Assembly (NCBI GenBank): GCA_030620095.1
Contig: JAUTXW010000066.1
Coordinates: forward strand, 434,001 to 498,000
DNA from: Kuschelorhynchus macadamiae
Taxonomy: Eukaryota > Arthropoda > Insecta > Coleoptera > Curculionidae
Reading direction: 5' to 3'
DNA length: 64,000 bases
Part shown: positions 58,601 to 64,000 of the stretch, in pieces
How positions within the stretch are numbered: the stretch's first letter is position 1
How the letters are laid out: every line of letters begins with the position of its first letter
The notes under the pieces: generated by a model
The model's database searches: none
Told to the model about the DNA's origin: nothing
Seen by the model: only the letters and a program-made list of their open reading frames with translations
Program-made: the position numbers and the translations under genes

Positions 58601-60097
58601 CGAACACATAATTGAGTTTCATTGTTTGTTTGTTCGAAAAGAACTTCATATTATCTACTAATTAAATTAAATCAAACTGATAAAAGATCAGCTGCTTAAC
58701 TAATTGATAATCAACAACCGAACACATAATTGAGTTTCATTGTTTGTTTGTTCACAAAGAACTTCACATAAATAAAATTCAATCACATAAACGATCAGCT
58801 GCTTAAAAAGTATTACAAAAAAAAATCTAATTACCAACTAAATTTATTTAACCCATTTAATTTCTTTGGATCTATATGATTTTCTTATCCTTGCTGACTT
58901 ATATCGTAATTTATTATCTTTGTTAAATTGAATCTTTTGAATATTTTAACTTAATTTTATGAGAAAATGTACTTTCTAACCTTAATTTAATAATTAATTG
59001 ATTTTTATGCATATATTGAAAAAAATAAATAACCAAATCTTTTCCAAAATATAAAATATAATCATTTCAATTGTTAGAGAAATTTAATTTCACTTCCACT
59101 TCTAAATTGTTATTAATCTATATATGTGGAAATTTATAAACTTACGTATGTCAGGTACTTATATTGTAAAAATTGAAAACAATATTAAAAAAAAAACACA
59201 GTCCAAGGAAAAATAAATTGGTAGTTACGTGATTTTGTTTTTCATTTATTTAATTTAAGTCACATTAGTATATATTTTATCTTTATTTTTTATTAAATAT
59301 CTAAATCTAATTATTTTAAGTTGCTCTCTTCCTTTATTTTATATCTGTATATCTTTCTTCTTCGAGCTCCTATAGCTCTGGCGCCCATAGCCAAATTATA
59401 AAAAAACTTTTCCAACGTTTGCTAAGTTCAATTAGCCGGAGTATTTTACATAAAAATAATAAGTTGCTCTAAAACATCAGCTAGCCGAGTCGAACTTACG
59501 ATTTTATAATAGTTTTTCTTAGTGATCTTAAGAGTCATTTAACAAACATAAAAATATAAAAAAAGCACTAAAGAAAACTTTATACAATAAGTATGGACGA
59601 AAAACGTTAAATTCTTGCCGTAAATTAATCCTACTTCATTTTTAATTCGAAACTAAGTAAAAGAAAACACTTGTTTAAAATTTCCACTTAATATATTTTC
59701 CAAATAAAATACACAACAATTGTTTCAGCAACACTGTGGCCTCACCAGATGTTCGATCTTAAACCAAAGTGTAGAAATATATTGTTTTTTTCTAAACATT
59801 CAACTTTTAAAGTTCCGATAAGTTTATGGTATGTCAATTAGACCAGTTTATATCTCAGCACCAGCAGTAGTTCTTCTGAATAAGTTAATAAACATTTTAA
59901 TAAAATATTATAATTTTAAACCTAAATACAGTATAAAAAATAGCTTTCAATTGATAAGTTGACTATTCCAAGTAACCCCAAACTGATATCTTCTGATGTT
60001 TAAAATTTATTCCCGAGTATACCACCATCTGATGTTATAGTATTAGTTGAAGAACGTCTTAACAAAAATAATGTTAAGTCAGTTTAGAAACAAGATA
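55641..60097. other. AT-rich spacer between the inverted arms
   Basis: No coding supported; short frames here lack motifs. Contains three 118-bp tandem repeats at 58492-58815. Confidence 0.5.
58492..58815. repeat. Three tandem repeats of 118 bp
   Basis: Units start at 58492, 58610 and 58728 with AATTGAGTTTCATTGTTTG; the third is partial. They are about 85-90% alike and share GATCAGCT and CAACAACCGAACACAT. Confidence 0.88.
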
Positions 60098-60283
60098 AAG
60101 TGCGGGACACGAAAGAAAACCGGGCGGAGTCAATTGGTTTAGGAAGGTCGGCCAAGAAATCTCTTTAAACCAGTGGTGTCCCGTTGTTCTTTAAATAAAA
60201 TGGCACTCCTTTTTGACTATACTGTATATATGCTTAATGAAACTTTATCTATATTTGTCTGTTTTCTTTCGTGTACCGCACTT
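60098..60283. mobile_element. 186-bp MITE-like unit with the arm's terminal motif
   Basis: Left AAGTGCGGGACACGAAAGAA and right (inverted) AAGTGCGGTACACGAAAGAA, about 26-bp inverted ends identical in kind to the outer end at 52932. No coding; the 60-codon frame at 60173 is probably chance. Target duplication unclear. Confidence 0.65.
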
Positions 60284-60376
60284 CTATATCTCTTTTGTGT
60301 TGCAAAAACGGCGAACTTTCGAATTTTAAAATTATTTAATTTTGATTTTTCTTGACCGATTTACCTATAAATATAT

Positions 60377-60911
60377 TTTTGTGAATAGAAGAATTAGTCT
60401 GGGCTGGGCAGCATATGGAAAACTAAAAGATGTATTTAGCAGCGACATACCAATAAGTCTGAAGAGGAAGGTATTTAATCAATGTGTTTTGCCAGTGCTA
60501 ACATATGGAGCAGAAACCCTAACACTAACCAAAAATACTATCCGTAAACTACAGGTGGCCCAAAGAAAAATGGAAAGAGCAATGCTAGGAATCAAACTGC
60601 AGGACCGGATAAGAAACGTAGATATAAGACAAAGAACAAAAGTCGACGACGTCATAGAACGAATCACGACACTAAAGTGGAAATGGGCAGGGCACGTTGC
60701 ACGATTTAGAGATGATAGATGGACAATAAGGATAATAAACTGGCGACCAAGAGCAGACAAAAGAAGCCGAGGGAGACCACCAACTCGCTGGAGTGATGAT
60801 ATTAAGAGAGTCGCCGGTCACTGGATTAGAGAAGCTCAAGACAGAGCAAATTGGATGCGTCTAATGGAGGCCTATGTTCAGCAGTGGACTCAACAGGCTG
60901 GGGGATCATGA
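60377..60911 (+). mobile_element. 5'-truncated RTE-type LINE
   Basis: 3' end of an RTE element with short A/T-rich flanks (ATATTTTT on both sides), absent from the corresponding place in the left arm (about 55550-55560). This dates it after the arms formed. Ends GGGGGATCATG, a degenerate GAT/TGA-type tail. Confidence 0.82.
60385..60911 (+). pseudogene. RTE reverse transcriptase C-terminus
   Basis: RRISLGWAAYGKLKDVF, FNQCVLPVLTYGAETLTLTK, VAQRKMERAMLGIKLQDRIR, TLKWKWAGHVARFRDDRWT, GRPPTRWSDDIKRVAGHWIR and AYVQQWTQQAGGS form an open frame to the stop. This is the stretch after the RT palm in RTE elements. The apparent start upstream of 60385 belongs to the arm, not the LINE. Confidence 0.85.
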
Positions 60912-61559
60912 TATTTTTTCTTGAGTTCTGTCATTAACGGCTCCCGGAGTACTGCCTACATCCACTATTATTGGACCACCCAGTATAGTTATACACGATT
61001 TACAAGTCCAGATTTTACAAGGGCATCCAGCATCGGATCTAGTGAACGAGATTTATCAAAATTTTAATTTATGCAGTTCGACTTTGGGCTACTCGGGTAT
61101 GCCAAAAGTGGCCGTTTGTCTCCGTTTGTCATATTACTTTATATAGGTGCCGTCATTGTGAAGTACTATACAAGGCGTTTCCTAATTGCGTGCTGATGTT
61201 AAAGGGGGTGTTTTTATGTTCTAAAAGTCTTAACTTTTGATACAGAATGGTAAAGTTTAAAAAGAAAAAATTTTTTTCATCCCAATTCTGATACTATTGT
61301 AGGTAACTGCATGAAATTTGATACACGTCTTCTATGCATTATGGAGCATACGGATTTACCCAGGTTAATTACATATGCACGCCACTGGAGAAATTTCAAA
61401 AATTGATTGTTAATAAAAAATGCCCTTTTATGCATAAAAGACGTGTATCAAATTTCACACAGTTATTTATCTATAACAGCATCAGAATTAGGATTTCAAA
61501 AAAATGTTTTTTTAAAACCCTGTATCTCCAAAGTTAAGACTTTTAAATTCATATTAAAC

Positions 61560-62805
61560 TTTTTTCTTTCTAAATCGTTGTCTTCCTCTGAAAATGATGA
61601 GCTTTCGTCGTCACTACTTGAAGATCCCAGTGTGGTAACTAAATCATCAATAACCGTTTCAATTTTGCCATCTACTTCCCAGTATTTATCTTCAATAGAA
61701 CGAACATGTTTAACATACGATTTCCAATTTTCAGCCAATTGAGTCAATCGCTTCTAATGTTATTTTATTTAAATTTTTAATTGAAAGTTCACCGATGTGG
61801 CGCTCTCGAATATATTTTTTTTACTCCTGCCCATGCAAGTTCAATAGGGTTGAGGACGCACATGTATGGAGGCAACCTTAAAGATGTATGACCGAGGCTA
61901 CGTAAAAGATCGTCAATTTTATACTTTTTTTCTCTAGGCTTGTTGGCTGATATTACTTCATATAATTGATATTTTCGCCATGTTGGATCACATACAAGAT
62001 TGCTCGATGTAAGCCACGATATCATATGAGCTTTTGTAGAGTATTTAATTGGCACTTTATCTTCTACGTGAGAATAATAAGACGCATTATCCATTACCAC
62101 GACTGATTTGGGAGGAATGTTAGTTAGAAGCTTCTCGAACAACCACTTTTCAAAATTAACTCTATTCATCTGTCCATGATAGTTTCCAGTTGTTAGTCCC
62201 GAGCGAAAAACTAATCCGACGAATCCGACTTCTGAACCAGCATGAACTATAATAAAGCGACTATTAGAGCGGATTCCCTGAACAGCACCTGCAACACTTT
62301 CACTTTGTCAGCCTTTGTTCACTGTCATATCATTATCTATCCAGGTTTTGTCTAGATACACAATATTGCGTCCTTCTTGCCTATATTGCCTTACAGTTGA
62401 TAGATATTTCACCCGCCAGTGAAAAATGTTTGGTCTCTCATGAGCAATTTTCGTTTATTTTGGCACTTGCGCCAAACAAAACCATTTGATCGTAAAACCC
62501 GATTTAAGATTTTATACCCGTATTTTGTTCTTCAAGTTTATATAAAAATCCTCTATTATTATCGGGGTCTTTTTTTACCAAGAGATTTTAAAAGTGAAGT
62601 AGAACATGAGCAGTCATTATGTTCTCTTTGAATTTTTCTTAACTACTTACCGAAACACCAGTGTAAAATGCAGCGCGTTCTGTTCGATTTTAAATTGGAA
62701 TAGTCAAACTAATATTTTCAGCTTCTCTATAGTACAGGCCTCTATAACGCTCGCAATAACTTCACGTGCACCGCTTCGAATTGTTTTTCCTCTTTTGCTC
62801 GCCAT
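61560..62805 (-). pseudogene. DDE transposase, right copy, broken
   Basis: Starts MASKRGKTIRSGAREVIASV at 62805, then a deletion or insert (VEACTIEKL) and stops. Catalytic motifs: NIVYLDKTWIDND (first Asp kept, next Glu changed to Lys) near 62340, PPKSVVVMDNASYYSHVEDK (second Asp) and RLPPYMCVLNPIELAWAGVK (Glu). Tail KYWEVDGKIETVIDDL and SSSSDDESSSFSEEDNDLE, then fusion to MITE sequence. Each copy has damage the other lacks. Confidence 0.78.
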
Positions 62806-63230
62806 CGTTACTTTGAAACAATAATTTATATAGAAATAAAAACAAATGCTCGAAATGTTTAGGCGCCACTGGAAATAGCTAGAACGTTCGAGCGGGAAGT
62901 GTATGGAGACTCTAGGCACATCATATTTACAAGTGGACCAGTGCGAAATTTACTAAATCCTCGATTAATTTTCCGTTACGCTTGGCTGACGTACTTTATA
63001 GGTGAAGCGGCAAACTATTACAATAAATAAAATAACAAAATTTACGTACACAAATTTTACTTTTCCGCTTGCTTAAGACTATGAACCTTTATTTTAAGGA
63101 CCGCCCGGTTTTCTTTCGTTTTTGATTGCGACAGATATTAAAAGAAAATTAATTTTTTTAGTTGTTTAGAAAGCGTGTATCCTGAACAGCTCTTACCCAG
63201 GATTAAGTAACTGATGTCCTTTTTACTTAC

Positions 63231-63494
63231 TTATTTGGACAGTCGGCAAGCTTATGAAATAATCCCTGAGAATTTTGTTATTCCGCAAGTAGTTCCTCAC
63301 TTCGTCGTAAGGGTAATTGGGGTCCACCTCTATGTGTTGACTACTCCGCGTGTTGATCTTCGAATTCACGATGATAGCTACATCCGGTGAATCGCTCTGG
63401 TAATCAGTTTCTGGTCTAAAAGTTGAGGAGTGTCTCCTGTGCTTTTGAGGATTCTCGGTGGGACCGAAACAATCACTGTGAGGTTGAAAACTAT
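63231..63494 (-). CDS. spz: Spätzle-like gene, upstream exon (pro-region)
   Basis: Acceptor TTTGTTTTAG precedes 63494 and donor AA|GTAAGT follows 63231. The exon is 264 nt, open in one frame, entering and leaving in phase 1. Its last base plus the first two of 44416 give Ile, so the two exons join in frame. Encodes SFQPHSDCFGPTENPQKHRR, TDYQSDSPDVAIIVNSKINT, DPNYPYDEVRNYLRNNKILR and DYFISLPTVQ. No start Met or signal peptide: the 5' exons lie beyond the right edge. The pro-regions of Spätzle proteins are poorly conserved, so the assignment rests on strand, splice phase and position, not on a domain. The intron to the next exon is 18.8 kb. Confidence 0.65.
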
Positions 63495-63689
63495 CTAAAA
63501 CAAAGTTTAAGGTTATGTGTAAGGTAGTACTACTAAAGTAAGTTCGTTATTTATTAAATTGAAAAACAGAAAATGTTTAAAGATTTAATAATGTACATAC
63601 ATATTATTTGTTAAACCTAGATTTGAAATCTGAGGGGACAGATTGTTGCATTCTCATAGTATTTTAGTCGTTGTCAAGATCAAAAAATC
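63495..63689. other. Non-coding, intron of the minus-strand gene
   Basis: AT-rich; only the acceptor of the exon at 63494 is recognised. Confidence 0.5.
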
Positions 63690-64000
63690 TCAGATGAATT
63701 CACTATTACTAAGGAATTTAATAAATATTATATAAATAGTAGTATCCCTAAATATTTCCTGAAAAAATTTTCTTTGCTAATCCTAATATTGGTGTTTTCT
63801 CAAATTTTAAACAAGTTTCTATGAATGAAATGAAAAGAAAGAAACGAAAAATGGAAGTGGTGGCGTGAATGGAATTTCTAAGAAGGCATAATGTGATGCA
63901 TATTATGTGATTGGAGATAGATTATTAAATGTTATAAACACATTACTTTCAAATGGTTAGTTTTCAGATGCGTGGAACGAATCAACTGTGATTCCTGTTC
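63690..64000 (+). pseudogene. LINE RT start, running off the window
   Basis: EFNKYYINSS near 63710, then GVNGISKKA, a stop, CDAYYVIGDRLLNVINTLLS and, after a TAG, FSDAWNESTVIPV at the edge. This is the pre-palm region of a CR1/Jockey-type RT (K-x-G-x-DGI ... W-x2-STVIPV). Two stops already; more lies to the right. Confidence 0.65.

Larger units (their letters stand above)
60284..63119 (-). repeat. Right arm of giant inverted repeat
   Basis: Inverse copy of 52931-55640, with an RTE LINE inserted at about 60377-60911 and a deletion joining the MITE to the transposase tail near 61567. The outer end stops at ACGAAAGAAAACCGGGCGG, lacking the last bases of the left end. Confidence 0.85.

Noticed and set aside
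60342..60384. Apparent N-terminus of the RTE frame
   Set aside because: Comes from the inverted-repeat arm upstream of the insertion; accidental fusion.

Overview
The window is repeat-rich, AT-rich animal DNA, almost certainly from an insect (possibly a beetle; that guess is weak). The evidence is spliceosomal exons, a spätzle-type cystine-knot gene, and insect-typical transposons: a THAP-type P element, DD41D Tc1/mariner relatives, Penelope-like elements, an errantivirus-like LTR element, CR1-, RTE- and RNase H-type LINEs and a hAT relic. I saw no prokaryotic signals, tRNA, rRNA or CRISPR. No gene was confirmed by search; all calls come from reading motifs.

Host genes. (1) A plus-strand gene ends in a long terminal coding exon at 4203-5398. 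A phase-compatible candidate upstream exon ends at position 70, so a mariner-like element (1514-3964) would lie in that intron. The product is Pro/Ser/His-rich and I do not recognise it. (2) A minus-strand spätzle-like cytokine gene enters from the right edge. Its exons are 63494-63231, 44416-44245 and 41155-40990 (stop). All splice phases agree, and the last two exons carry the seven-cysteine knot. Its introns are about 18.8 kb and 3.1 kb and are packed with transposons.

Transposon layout. 1.5-12.5 kb: three long-TIR DD41D elements and one relic, with (TA)n tracts. 12.5-20.5 kb: a nest in which a nearly intact P element (13169-17327, perfect 8-bp target duplication) sits in an RNase H-bearing LINE, which in turn splits an uncharacterised repetitive ORF family ('element X'). 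18.7-23.5 kb: a 2.4-kb tandem segmental duplication. 22.9-26.0 kb: a fourth DD41D element whose transposase is interrupted by a spliceosome-like intron. 29-31.5 kb: two head-to-head Penelope-like elements. 31.5-37 kb: decayed repeats. 37-40.35 kb: a CR1/L2-type LINE with both endonuclease and RT. 41-44 kb: fragments inside a spätzle intron. 45.4-49.2 kb: a second Penelope family, with direct pseudo-LTRs carrying hammerhead ribozymes and an inverted 3' half-copy, inserted into a hAT relic with a 12-bp target duplication. 49.8-52.3 kb: a compact LTR element containing only an env-like gene. 52.9-63.1 kb: a giant inverted repeat (arms about 2.7 kb) carrying two decayed DDE transposase copies, with an RTE LINE in one arm.

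The most interesting signals are the hammerhead motifs of two architectures with self-complementary helix III, the LTR-leader-env element that looks like a reverse-transcribed spliced env RNA, the GT-AG intron in a DD41D transposase, mariner-like elements at the centres of palindromes, and the well preserved P element.
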